From: JAKPQE01 sp041397845
GTDB lineage: Bacteria; Pseudomonadota; Alphaproteobacteria; Rhizobiales; JAKPQE01
Assembly (NCBI GenBank): GCA_041397845.1
Contig: JAWKVW010000012.1
Span: 55,846-119,845 of the forward strand
DNA: 64,000 bases
Direction: 5' to 3'
In this document: positions 46,112 through 55,399 of the stretch, piece after piece
Numbering within the stretch: the first letter of the stretch is position 1
How the letters are laid out: each line of letters begins with the position of its first letter
Position numbers and translations under genes: made by a program
The notes under the pieces: model-generated
Databases searched by the model: none
Seen by the model: only the letters and a program-made list of their open reading frames with translations
What the model was told of the DNA's origin: nothing

Positions 46112-46813
46112 TCAGGCGCCGGTGAAGACGTAGCCGGCGCCGTGGACGGTCTTGATCAGGGACGGGTCCGAGGGGTCGTCCTCGATCTTGCGGCGCAGGC
46201 GGGCGACATGGGCGTCGATCGTCCTGTCGGTGACAGCCTGCGCGTTGCCCTTCAGCCGATCGAGAAGCTGGTCGCGGGAAAGCACGATGTTCGGCCGTTC
46301 CGCAAGGGCGCGCAGGAGGTCGAATTCGGTGCTGGTCAGGCGGGCGTCATTGCCGGCGACATCGACGAGCGTGCGGGCCGGCAGGTTCATCAGCCATCTG
46401 CCGAAACGGATGGCGCCGGCGGCGGCCGGATCGTCGCCATTGCCGCCGGCGTGATAACGGCGCAGGACCGATTTGATGCGGGCGACGAGTTCGCGCGGCT
46501 CGAAGGGCTTGGTGACATAGTCATCGGCGCCGACCTCGAGACCGATGATGCGATCATAGACCTCGTCGCGTGCAGTCAGCAGGATGATCGGCAGCTTGCT
46601 GGTGCGGCGAAGCTCCTGGGTCAACTCGAAGCCATCTCGATCCGGCAGGCCGATATCGAGAACGCAAAGATCGAAATCGCGGCGGGCAAGCATCGCCATC
46701 ATCGCCGCCGCCGAGCCGACGGTGGCGACATCGAACTCCTGCTTGCGCAGATAGCGCTGCAGGAAGGTCGCAAGCTGAGCGTCGTCATCGACAACGAGTA
46801 TGCGCGTACTCAT
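46112..46813 (-). CDS. OmpR-family response regulator
   Basis: A 233-residue two-domain regulator. The receiver domain (residues 3-115) begins RILVVDDD, has the phospho-acceptor Asp in LCVLDIGLPDRDG, and LTARDE and YVTKPFEPREL. The winged-helix DNA-binding domain (about 140-232) ends DRTIDAHVARLRRKIEDDP and GAGYVF. The ATG at 46813 is chosen because the receiver begins there. It is divergent from the hybrid kinase, 269 bases away, and they probably form one system. This is not an AioR-type (NtrC-like) regulator. Confidence 0.9.
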   Translation of the reverse strand: MSTRILVVDDDAQLATFLQRYLRKQEFDVATVGSAAAMMAMLARRDFDLCVLDIGLPDRDGFELTQELRRTSKLPIILLTARDEVYDRIIGLEVGADDYVTKPFEPRELVARIKSVLRRYHAGGNGDDPAAAGAIRFGRWLMNLPARTLVDVAGNDARLTSTEFDLLRALAERPNIVLSRDQLLDRLKGNAQAVTDRTIDAHVARLRRKIEDDPSDPSLIKTVHGAGYVFTGA

Positions 46814-47082
46814 CCCGGCCACCGCTGTCTCGAGTGCCTCGCGCAGGACCACGCCGCACGCCGGGGCGCGCGGCAGTTCCGGTTCTGCGTCGGGCGTGAC
46901 CGTAGAACCTTTTTCCTGCCGACGGGAATATCAAAACGCGCGAACCATTAGCCTCTCTAAACCAAAAGAGGAATTTCCGTTTCTGCGACGATTGCCCTCC
47001 GCGGGCCGGTTTGCACGGCCGGGCGGATTGTGCACATGCTTCGGCCGCCGGCATATCCGACCCTTTTCGGAGCTATCAGGCG

Positions 47083-49322
47083 ATGAGACTTTTCCGGGCT
47101 GCCCTCGACAACCCACGTCCCGTTCTGATCGGGGCGGCGGCGGCGATGCTTCTGGCCGTCACCGTTGCGACAGCGATGTATCTCGGCGGCGAGACCCAGT
47201 CGCGGTTTCGGGAAATCACGGCGGCCTGGACCCGCTATTCCGAAGACGCCGACCAGAAAGGCGCGCTCATCAGCGATATCCGTGGCCTCCTCGGCTATGG
47301 CGGCATGATCCACAACTTCAAGAACTACGTGCTGCGCCAGAACGAGGAATACCTGGAACGGCTGCGCGGCCAGCTTGCCGAGTTCTACGAGACGGTCGAT
47401 GCCTTCGAGGCGCTGGAGCTTTCAGATGTGGAGCGTGATGCGCTGCGTCAGCTCCGGGCGACAATGGAGACCTACGACCGAAGATCCTGATTGCCATGAC
47501 CGCAGCGGCGGAGCATTGGCCGGTCAGAAGACCACGCCGGGTCAAGGTCGACGACGATGGCTGCGATCGCGGCTGGGCGCACGAAACCTACTGGCGCGAG
47601 CGGCGACGCGAAAGCACGCTGAAGATTGCTGGCGCCGTGCAGGAGGGCGACGAGCTCATCGCCTTCGGCTATCGCTTCCTGTTCGGTTTCGTACCTGTGG
47701 CGCTGGCGCTTACGGGCCGTTCTATGTGCTGCTGCGTGAGCCTCGCATGGACCATCGACTGGCTGTCGAACTCGTCGAGCGGCTGCGGGCCGAGCGGGCG
47801 GAAAAGAAGCTGTCACGTGCCGTCGAGCAAAGCCCGGCACGATCGTCATCACCGACACCGACGGGCGCATCGAGTACGTCAACCGGCGCTTCGAGGAAAT
47901 GACCGGCTACGGGCGCGGCGAAGTCATTGGCAAGACGCCGAAATTCCTGCAGTCCGGGGACACGAGCCTTGAAGCCTATGCGGAGATCCGCCGCCAGACC
48001 GGCCAGGGCGTCGAGTGGCGCGGCGTCTTCCGCAATCTCAACAAGGACGGCGATCGTACTGGGCCGAGACGACAATCCTGCCGCTGAAGGATGCCGACGG
48101 CACGATCCGCAATTTCATCGGCATGGCGAGGACGTCACGGAAAAGCGCAAGGCCCGGGAACAGGTGGTCAAGGCGCAGAAGATGGAAGCCGTTGGCCTCC
48201 TCGCCGGCGGAATCGCACATGATTTCAACAATGTGCTGACGACCATTCTCGGCAACGCGCATCTTGCCCATCTCGATGCCGAGCCCGACACCGACATCGC
48301 CCTGGCCGTCGACCAGGATTGAAATCGCAGTTGCTGGCGCAGGCGCTGGTGCGCGCCAGCTTCTCACCTTTGCCCGGCGCCAGCCGGCGGAGGCACGTCG
48401 GGTGGACCTTCGCGATCTGATCAGCGAGTGTTGCGGCTGTTGCGGGTCGTGCCGCCGTCGATCGAGATGTCGCTGGAGGCGCCGGAGCGCCGGTGGCGGT
48501 CCATGCCGACCTGACCCATCTGCATCAGGTTCTGCTGAACCTGTCGCACAATGCGATCGAGGCGATCGGCGGACGGTCCGGGCCGGTCGGCAGTTTCGGC
48601 TCGGCGTCGTCGCGGCACGGGAATATGCCACGACCCCGGCGGGCGAGGAGCCGGACGGGAAAGCGCTGGAGATTGCCGGGAATCTCGTCATCGGCGACAC
48701 CGGTCCGGGAATGGCACCGGAAGTCGTCGAGAAGGTGTTCGACCCCTTTTTCACCACCAAGCCGGTCGGCAAGGGCACCGGCCTCGGCCTGACCGTCGTC
48801 TCGACGCTGATCGCCGAGATGGGCGGTTCCATTGTCCTCGACAGCACGCCCGGCGAAGGCACGAAGTTCACGATCCATCTGCCGCTCGTCGAGGCACCGG
48901 ATCTCGAAACGCAGGCGCGGCGGGAAATCAGGGGCGGGCGCGAGCGCATTCTCGTCATCGACGACGAGGTCGACATTGTGTCGGTCTATCGCCGGCTGCT
49001 GATGCGCCTTGGCTATCTCGTCGAGGCCTATACCGATCCGAAAACGGCCCTGCGCGCATTTCGGGCCGATCCCGCCCGCATCGACCTCGTGGTCTCCGAT
49101 CTTGTCATGCCGGACCTCAATGGCGAGATGCTGGCACGCGAAATCTGGGACATCCGCGGCGACTGTCCGGTCATCATCTGCACGGCCTACCGGACCCGTT
49201 CGCTCCGGGAGTGGCGGCGCGGGGCGCTGAAGGTGCTCGACAAGCCGGTCGATCCTGCGTCGCTCGCCGAGGCTATCCGGGAGATGCTCGACGCGCCGGC
49301 CGAGGACGGCCCCGAGGCCTGA
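47083..49322 (+). pseudogene. PAS hybrid sensor histidine kinase, frameshifted
   Basis: Membrane sensor kinase of about 746 residues after repair. An N-terminal helix (PVLIGAAAAMLLAVTVATAM) is followed by a sensor part with YGGMIHNFKNYVLRQNEEYLERL. A PAS domain follows (VNRRFEEMTGYGRGEVIGKTP), then HisKA with the H-box GGIAHDFNNVLTTILGN. The HATPase has GDTGPGMAPEVVEKVFDPFFTTK and GTGLGLTVV. A C-terminal receiver (RILVIDDEVDIVSVYRR, acceptor Asp in LVVSDLVMPDLNG) completes it. Four or more indels lie between 47480 and 48600. It ends 229 bases before the peroxidase/oxidoreductase operon, which it may control. Confidence 0.83.
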
Positions 49323-49360
49323 TCGGGCTTCAAGGAACCACTTCCGCGGCGGCCCGCCTC

Positions 49361-49376
49361 GTCACATTTCGTCACA
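49361..49376 (+). promoter_or_regulatory. Tandem GTCACA direct repeat upstream of the idr-like operon
   Basis: GTCACA occurs at 49361-49366 and 49371-49376, a 10-base period, with further TTTCG/TTTCAC elements after it, about 175 bases before the first peroxidase gene. One-turn direct repeats are the layout expected for OmpR-type regulators; the match to the adjacent regulator is inference. Confidence 0.45.
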
Positions 49377-49551
49377 ACATTTCGCAAGATTTCACGACGG
49401 TGCGGCCGCGCCAGAACATCGGCATCACATCGCCCTGATACCTCCTCTTCATCGGTCTTTCCGGACCGCAACTTCGATCCGCGACCTGCCGCAACCGGCG
49501 CTTCGCGGAGAAGTCCGATCAAGCGTCCAACCGCAAGAAGGGACGTCATCG

Positions 49552-50691
49552 ATGAAGAGCAATCGATCACTCCTCACCAGCGTGCTGCCGCTGGCGGCGC
49601 TTGCGACCGCAATCGCGGTCTCCGGCGTTCAGGCGGCCGAAACCGCCAAGCCTGCGGATGCCGGCGACAAGCCGGCCTTCGCGCCGCTGCCCGACGCAAA
49701 AGAGGTGAAACAGGCGCGCGCCGATCTCGGCCGCTACCTGTTCTTCGACACCCGTCTGTCGGGCGACACGGCCACGGCCTGCGCGACCTGCCACGACCCG
49801 GCCAAGGGCTGGAGCGATGGCCAGCAACTTTCCGACGGCTACACAAGCATTTCCTACTTCCGCAATGCACCGAGCCTGTTCAACGCCGCCTTCAAGAATT
49901 TCTACATGTGGGACGGCCGGCTCGACGGTTCCGACCAGGGCACGGTCGTTCGCGACATGCTGACCGAGGCGCACACCATGAACATGGATTCGCGCCTTGC
50001 CCAGGAGCGCCTGAAGCAGGTTGCCGAATATGCCGCGATGTTCGAGGCGGCCTTCGGCGGCGACCCTTATGGCGGCAAGATCTATGGCGCCATCGGCGAG
50101 TACATGAAGACGATCCGCACCGAGAACGCGCCGTTCGACAAGTATCTCAGGGGCGACAAGAAGGCCCTCAGCGCCGAAGCAAAGCGCGGCATGGACCTTT
50201 TCGCCGGCAAGGCGGGGTGCATCGCCTGCCATAACGGCCCGGTTCTGTCGGACGGCAAGCGCCATGCGCTCGGCGTTCCCGACAATCCGGACCTTGCGAG
50301 CAATGCCGAGCGGCAGATTTCGATGCTGCGGCATTTCTCGACGATGGGCACGCCCAACTACATGAACCTGCGCACCGACGTCGGGGCCTATGTCGTCAGC
50401 AAGGACAAGGCCGATATCGGCAAGTTCGCAACGCCTTCGTTGTGGGATGTCGGCCAGACCGCGCCGTACATGCATTCGGGCGTGCTCGCCTCGCTCGAGG
50501 CGGTTGTCGACTTCTACAACGCCGGCGGCGGCGAAGGGCCGAACAAGAGCGACATGCTGAAGCCGCTCGACCTTTCGAAGAAGGAGAAGGCCGACCTCGT
50601 CGCCTTCCTGAAGAGCCTGACGGGCGACGCGCCGAAGGAAAAGGCGCCCGAACTGCCCGCCTACAAGCTCCGTGAACTCGGCAAGAACTGA
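49552..50691 (+). CDS. idrP1: Di-heme cytochrome c peroxidase (IdrP1-like)
   Basis: Periplasmic di-heme c-type peroxidase of the CcpA/MauG family, 379 residues. Signal peptide LLTSVLPLAALATAIAVSG, cleaved before AETAKPADA. Two c-heme motifs: CATCH (residues 77-81) and CIACH (223-227), plus the late ATPSLWDVGQTAPYMHSG that is usual in this family. First gene of the four-gene operon. In iodate-reducing bacteria two such peroxidases accompany IdrAB and are proposed to remove peroxide made during iodate reduction. The P1 designation is by order only. Confidence 0.82.
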   Translation: MKSNRSLLTSVLPLAALATAIAVSGVQAAETAKPADAGDKPAFAPLPDAKEVKQARADLGRYLFFDTRLSGDTATACATCHDPAKGWSDGQQLSDGYTSISYFRNAPSLFNAAFKNFYMWDGRLDGSDQGTVVRDMLTEAHTMNMDSRLAQERLKQVAEYAAMFEAAFGGDPYGGKIYGAIGEYMKTIRTENAPFDKYLRGDKKALSAEAKRGMDLFAGKAGCIACHNGPVLSDGKRHALGVPDNPDLASNAERQISMLRHFSTMGTPNYMNLRTDVGAYVVSKDKADIGKFATPSLWDVGQTAPYMHSGVLASLEAVVDFYNAGGGEGPNKSDMLKPLDLSKKEKADLVAFLKSLTGDAPKEKAPELPAYKLRELGKN

Positions 50692-50701
50692 GGGGGAGAA
50701 A

Positions 50702-51820
50702 ATGAAACGGTTTTCTCGCTACCTGCTCGGCACCACCGCCGCCGTGCTGATGCTGGCACCGCTGGCGGCCTCGGCTGCCGACCATCCGCCGCTGGCGACA
50801 CTGCCGCCGGTTCCGGTCCCGTCCGACAACCAGATGTCGGACGCCAAGGTCGAGCTCGGCAAGAAGCTCTTCTGGGACGGCCGCCTGTCCGGCAACGGCT
50901 CGATGGGCTGCGTCGCCTGTCACCAGCCCGACCTCGGCTGGGGCACCGGCGGGCCGATCTCGTTCGGCTATCCGGGCACCCAGCACTGGCGCAACTCCCA
51001 GACCGTGCTGAACAGCGCCTATTACTACCTGATGTTCTGGGAGGGCAGCGCGACCTCGCTCGAGGGTCAGGCCCCGGCAGCAGCCGGTGGCGCGGTCGCC
51101 GGCAACGGCGACGGCTCGATGATGGAAATGAAGCTCCGCTTCGTGCCGGAATATGTGAAGGCCTTCAAGGAAGTGTTCGGCACCGAGTGGCCGCACGTGG
51201 CGCAGGCCTGGCAGGCGATCGCCGCCTTCGAGCGCACGATCGTCTCCGACCCGAAGAAGGTGCCGTTCGACCGCCACTGCGCCGGCGACCAGCAGGCCCT
51301 CGGCGACGCGGCCAAGCGCGGCCTGAACTCTACAACAAAAGGCCGGCTGCATCTCCTGCCATAACGGCGCACTTGCCAGCGACCAGCGCTTCTACAACAC
51401 GTGTTCCGAACGCGAAGCGAGTTCCTCGAGGACGAGCTCTATCAGATCACCCAGCGCTGGGAGCTCTATCAGAAGGGCATGCCCGAGGCCGACTACCGCA
51501 CTGGCGGTGTCGACTACGGCCTCTTCCACAAGACCAAGCGGCCGGACGACAAGGGCAAGTTCCGCACGCCGTCGCTGCGCGAACTCAAGTGGACGGCGCC
51601 CTTCATGCACAACGGCTCGATCGAGACGCTTGCCGATGTGGTCGAGTTCTATGACCGCGGCGGCGGCGAGGGCAACAAGGTGCTGAAGCCGCTCGGCCTT
51701 TCCGCCGAGGAGAAGGCCGATCTCGTCGCCTTCCTGGAGGCCCTGTCGATGGACGAGCCACTCCTCATGGACGAGCCGAAGCTTCCCGAAACAGCAACCT
51801 GGGCGGAGTTTCCGAAATGA
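50702..51820 (+). pseudogene. idrP2: Second di-heme cytochrome c peroxidase (IdrP2-like), frameshifted
   Basis: A second di-heme peroxidase, 373 residues after repair. Signal peptide LLGTTAAVLMLAPLAASAAD. The first heme motif is CVACH (70-74); the second, CISCH, is encoded at about 51347-51361. It continues YQITQRWELYQKGMPEADY and FRTPSLRELKWTAPFMHNGS. Three one-base losses (near 51327, in AAAA at 51334-51339, and in AC near 51400) split it; restoring one base at each rejoins the frame. Its stop overlaps the Rieske gene start (ATGA). It starts 10 bases after the first peroxidase. Confidence 0.82.
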
Positions 51821-52377
51821 CGAACGTTCTCAGCCATGAAAAGGGCGGACACGCGACGTCGAGCTGCATGAGCCGCCGCAATTTCCTCATCCTTGGCGGC
51901 GCCTCGGTGACGGTGCTCGGCATGCTCGGCGCCACCGGCGCGGCGCTTGCCAATGCCCCGGAACTCGTAATGAGTTCCTATGCCAGGAAGGTCGTGGGCA
52001 AGGTGTCGGCGCTGAAGGCCGGCGAGGCCGTCGAGTTCTCCTATCCGACCGACGACATCCAGAATGTTCTCGTCAAGCTTGGCGAGGAAGCCGGTGCCGG
52101 CGTCGGGGCGGATCGCGACATCGTCGCCTTCAACACCGTCTGCCCGCATATGGGCGGCATCATGGATGCAGGCACCTTCAAGGCCAGCCACAACGTGCTC
52201 GGCCCCTGCCCGCTCCACCTTTCGACATTCGACCTGACCAAGCACGGAATGGTGGTTTCGGGCCACTCGACCGAGAGCCTGCCGCAGATCGTCCTCGAGG
52301 TCGAGGGCGACGACATCGTCGCCACCGGCGTCATGGGCCTGTTCTACGGCTACAGCCGCAATCCTTCCGGCGCGTGA
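51817..52377 (+). CDS. idrB: Rieske iron-sulfur subunit, AioB/IdrB-like
   Basis: A 186-residue Rieske protein with a Tat signal (MSRRNFLILGGASVTVLGML), the export ticket for the whole Mo enzyme, since the partner lacks one. The [2Fe-2S] ligands are C109/H111 in NTVCPHMGG and C131/H134 in GPCPLHLS. The extra disulfide cysteines of bc1-type Rieske proteins are replaced by glycines, as I recall for some AioB proteins. It overlaps the second peroxidase by 4 bases and is 13 bases before the large subunit. Arsenite oxidase small subunit is the close alternative. Confidence 0.85.
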   Translation: MTNVLSHEKGGHATSSCMSRRNFLILGGASVTVLGMLGATGAALANAPELVMSSYARKVVGKVSALKAGEAVEFSYPTDDIQNVLVKLGEEAGAGVGADRDIVAFNTVCPHMGGIMDAGTFKASHNVLGPCPLHLSTFDLTKHGMVVSGHSTESLPQIVLEVEGDDIVATGVMGLFYGYSRNPSGA

Positions 52378-52390
52378 GAGGGAGAGAGAG

Positions 52391-55063
52391 ATGACAACCC
52401 TACCGCTTCCCAATGTCGACTACGTGCCGCTTCCCCCGCCGGATGCGGACGTGCTGACCACTGCCTGCGCCTATTGCATCGTCGCCTGCGGTTACAAGAT
52501 CTACCGCTGGCCGGTTGGCCGGGAGGGCGGCGCCAAGGCGAACGAAAACGCCTTTGGCATCGACTTTCCGACGGGCGGCGCGCTGACCCCCTGGGTTTCG
52601 CCCTCGCAGCACAACATCGCCATGCATGAAGGCCGGCCGCATCACGTCGTCGTGGTGCCGGACTACAGCACCGAGGTCGTCAACCCGCAGGGCAACCACT
52701 CGATCCGCGGCGGCACGCTCGCCCAGAAGATCTACAATCCGGATACGCCGACGCGGCAGCGCCTGCAGTACCCGATGATCCGGATCGGCGGCGTCCTGAC
52801 GCCGGTGTCCTGGGATCTCGTCACCGACGTGATGGCCGAGGTCTCCAGGCACGTGCTCAAGAACCATGGCGAACACGCCTGGGGCATGAAGACCTATTCC
52901 TACGAGTATTTCGAGAATACCTATGCGATCTCGAAGCTCGTCAACCGGGCGATCGGCACGCCGGTCTATGCCCCGCACGACAAGCCGCAGGCGGCCGAGG
53001 ACGCCGCGGGTCTCGACGATGCCGGCGTGAACTCGTTCTCGGCCTCGTTCGAGGACTGGGGCGCCTGCGAAGTCGCGTTCATGTCAGGCGTCGACCCTTA
53101 CGAGACCAAGACGGTGCTGTTCACGCACTGGCTGATGACGGGCGACAATCCGAACAAGAAGATGATCTTCGTGACGCCACACAAGACCATGGGCGTCGAG
53201 TATGGCCTCAAGAACGGCGGCCTGTGGCTGCCGATCGTGCCGGGCACCGACACGGTGCTGCATCTGGCGCTGGCCAGGATCATCATCGAGAACGGCTGGC
53301 AGGATCAGGAGTTCATCGACAAGTGGGTCAACAGCAAGTGGGAGATCGAGTCGGGCTATGGCCGCGGCACGCGCAACACCCGCTGGCAGTGGCGCACGAC
53401 CTGGGGCCGCTGGCAGAGCGACTGGGAGGACTACCAGAAGTTCATCGCCAATGAAAAGGCGGCGGAACTGGAGGAAGCGGCGGCCATCACCGGCCTCGAC
53501 AAGGACCTCATCCTTGCCACGGCCGAGGCGATCGCCAGGCCGAAGGCCGACGGCAGCCGGCCGAAGACCTCCTTCATGCTCGAGAAGGGCAATTACTGGT
53601 CCAACAACTACATGAACACGGCCTCGCTGGCGGCTGTCGGCCTCCTGTGCGGTGCCGGCAACCGGCCCGGCCAGGTGATCTCGCGCGGCGGCGGGCACCA
53701 GCGTGGCGGCATGGGCGCCGGCGGCGGCAAGGGCTTCCTCAGCCCCGAGAAATATCCCGGCCGGCGCAAGAAGGCGCTCAACGTCGACCGTTGGGTGATG
53801 GACGGCAACGTCCGCTTCATGTGGCTGATGGGCTCGACCTGGTTCCCGGCGATGCTGGCGTCGCAGGAGCTTGCCGACCGCGTCGCGGACCTGACGGTGC
53901 GCAACGAGCATCATCCGCGTTCGGTCGACAAGGAACACCTCGTCAAGACCTTCATCGACCGCGTCGAATCCGGCGGCATGGTGCTCGTCGACAGCGACAT
54001 CTATCCGGTCGAGCCGCTGAACACGCGTTTTGCCGACATCGTTCTGCCGGCGGCGTGCTGGGGTGAAGTCGACTACACGCGCTGCAATGCCGAGCGTCGC
54101 CTGCGCCTCTATTCGAAGTTCAACGATGCGCCGGGCGAGGCCAGGCCCGACTGGTGGGCGATCGGCCAGTTCGCCCAGAAGATGGGCTTCGACGGCTTCG
54201 ACTGGAAGGAGTCGAACGACATCTTCGAGGAAGCGGCGCGGTTCTCGCGCGGCGGCGTGCTCAACTACTATGCGCTCGCCGTCCAGGCCAAGCGCGAGGG
54301 CAAGAAGGCGCACGAGAAGCTGCGCGAGCTCGGCACCACAGGCATCCAGACGCCGATCCGCGTCAAGGATGGCGAACTCGTCGGCACCAAGCGCCTGCAC
54401 GACCCGGCCAATGACTGGGGCGAGGTCGAGGACGTGACCACCGACCAGAAGTGGCTCTATGCCTTCGGCACCCATACCGGCAAGGCCAACCTGCTGAAGA
54501 CGCCCTGGGCGAATGACGGCTGGATCGACTTCTACGAGGCAATCAAGCCGCGCAAGGAGAAAGGCGAGATCTGGATCACCAACGGTCGCGTCAACGAGAC
54601 CTGGCAGTCCGGTTTCGATGATCTGAGGAAGCCTTATCTCGCCAAGCGCTGGCCGTGGCCGTTCATCGTCATCCACCCGGATGACGCGGCACCGCAGGGC
54701 ATCGAGTCGGGCGACCTCGTCGAGGGCTACAACGACACCGTCTATGTCCAGACCGGCGAGCCGATCGGCGTGAAGGAAAAGGACCTCACCTTCACCAAGC
54801 TGATGGAAGGCGGCCATATCAAGACGACCACCGGCCAGTTCGTGGCGGTCGCCATCGTCTCCGACGAGATGCGGCCGGGCATTGCCAAGGCGGCGTTCAA
54901 CTATCCCGGATCGATGGCGAACTCGGTCTGCCATGCGGTGCCGGATCCGGTCAGCGGCAACTACCGCTACAAGCTCGGTCGCGGCGTTCTGAGGAAGGTG
55001 GGCGAATCCGCCTACAAGAAGAACTTCCTCGAGATGTCCCTGAAACCGCGCCCGATCGCGTGA
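52391..55063 (+). CDS. idrA: Molybdopterin oxidoreductase large subunit, AioA/IdrA-like (probable iodate reductase)
   Basis: An 890-residue DMSO-reductase-family enzyme. The N-terminus has ACAYCIVACGYK (Cys26, 29, 33), the three-cysteine pattern of AioA's [3Fe-4S] cluster, and no signal peptide, as in AioA. QGNHSIRGG has the usual serine in place of a fourth ligand. It is longer than the roughly 825-845 residues of studied AioA. The operon (two di-heme peroxidases, then Rieske, then Mo subunit) is that of iodate reductase IdrABP1P2, which reduces iodate in the periplasm. Arsenite oxidase remains possible, but no aioXSR, cytochrome c or ars gene is adjacent. Confidence 0.8.
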   Translation: MTTLPLPNVDYVPLPPPDADVLTTACAYCIVACGYKIYRWPVGREGGAKANENAFGIDFPTGGALTPWVSPSQHNIAMHEGRPHHVVVVPDYSTEVVNPQGNHSIRGGTLAQKIYNPDTPTRQRLQYPMIRIGGVLTPVSWDLVTDVMAEVSRHVLKNHGEHAWGMKTYSYEYFENTYAISKLVNRAIGTPVYAPHDKPQAAEDAAGLDDAGVNSFSASFEDWGACEVAFMSGVDPYETKTVLFTHWLMTGDNPNKKMIFVTPHKTMGVEYGLKNGGLWLPIVPGTDTVLHLALARIIIENGWQDQEFIDKWVNSKWEIESGYGRGTRNTRWQWRTTWGRWQSDWEDYQKFIANEKAAELEEAAAITGLDKDLILATAEAIARPKADGSRPKTSFMLEKGNYWSNNYMNTASLAAVGLLCGAGNRPGQVISRGGGHQRGGMGAGGGKGFLSPEKYPGRRKKALNVDRWVMDGNVRFMWLMGSTWFPAMLASQELADRVADLTVRNEHHPRSVDKEHLVKTFIDRVESGGMVLVDSDIYPVEPLNTRFADIVLPAACWGEVDYTRCNAERRLRLYSKFNDAPGEARPDWWAIGQFAQKMGFDGFDWKESNDIFEEAARFSRGGVLNYYALAVQAKREGKKAHEKLRELGTTGIQTPIRVKDGELVGTKRLHDPANDWGEVEDVTTDQKWLYAFGTHTGKANLLKTPWANDGWIDFYEAIKPRKEKGEIWITNGRVNETWQSGFDDLRKPYLAKRWPWPFIVIHPDDAAPQGIESGDLVEGYNDTVYVQTGEPIGVKEKDLTFTKLMEGGHIKTTTGQFVAVAIVSDEMRPGIAKAAFNYPGSMANSVCHAVPDPVSGNYRYKLGRGVLRKVGESAYKKNFLEMSLKPRPIA

Positions 55064-55087
55064 TATCCCCCTCACACGCGACAAGGG

Positions 55088-55113
55088 AGGCGCCGGCGGC
55101 AACGTCGGCGCCT
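55088..55113 (+). terminator. Hairpin after the idr-like operon
   Basis: Eight-bp stem AGGCGCCG/CGGCGCCT, 25 bases after the idrA stop. The tail (TCGCCGTTC) has few T residues, so it is only a likely terminator. Confidence 0.45.
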
Positions 55114-55207
55114 TCGCCGTTCGGGGCGGCGGCACGTTGCGGACGGCCCGATGCGCTATCGGCCGGGGCAGCCGCCTTCAACAGGCGGCCATGACAGTCA
55201 GGAAATT

Positions 55208-55284
55208 TGGCGACCCCGGCAGGATTCGAACCTGCGACCAACAGCTTAGAAGGCTGCTGCTCTATCCGGCTGAGCTACGGGGCC
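55208..55284 (-). tRNA. tRNA-Arg (TCT)
   Basis: Complete cloverleaf on the minus strand. The acceptor GGCCCCG pairs with CGGGGTC, the anticodon loop is CTTCTAA giving anticodon TCT, the T arm holds GGTTCGAATCC, and CCA is encoded. It is 145 bases beyond the idr-like operon and convergent with it. Confidence 0.95.
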
Positions 55285-55399
55285 GTTGATGCCGGCATGC
55301 CATGGGCCGGGCGGGCCGGCCTCTGGCTGGCGTGGCGACAATCGCGCCGCGCCGGCGGCAGCCATCCGGCCGCCGCCAATCGGATGTCACGTCGGCCGG

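Noticed and set aside
52391..55063. Firm assignment as arsenite oxidase AioA
   Set aside because: The protein is similar, and aio islands often carry phn/pho genes, but two di-heme peroxidases, the missing aioXSR and cytochrome c, and the greater length fit iodate reductase better. It is kept as the main alternative.
53084..55135. 683-codon minus-strand frame opposite the Mo oxidoreductase
   Set aside because: Antisense of a conserved enzyme; the composition is arginine/alanine-rich with no domain pattern.
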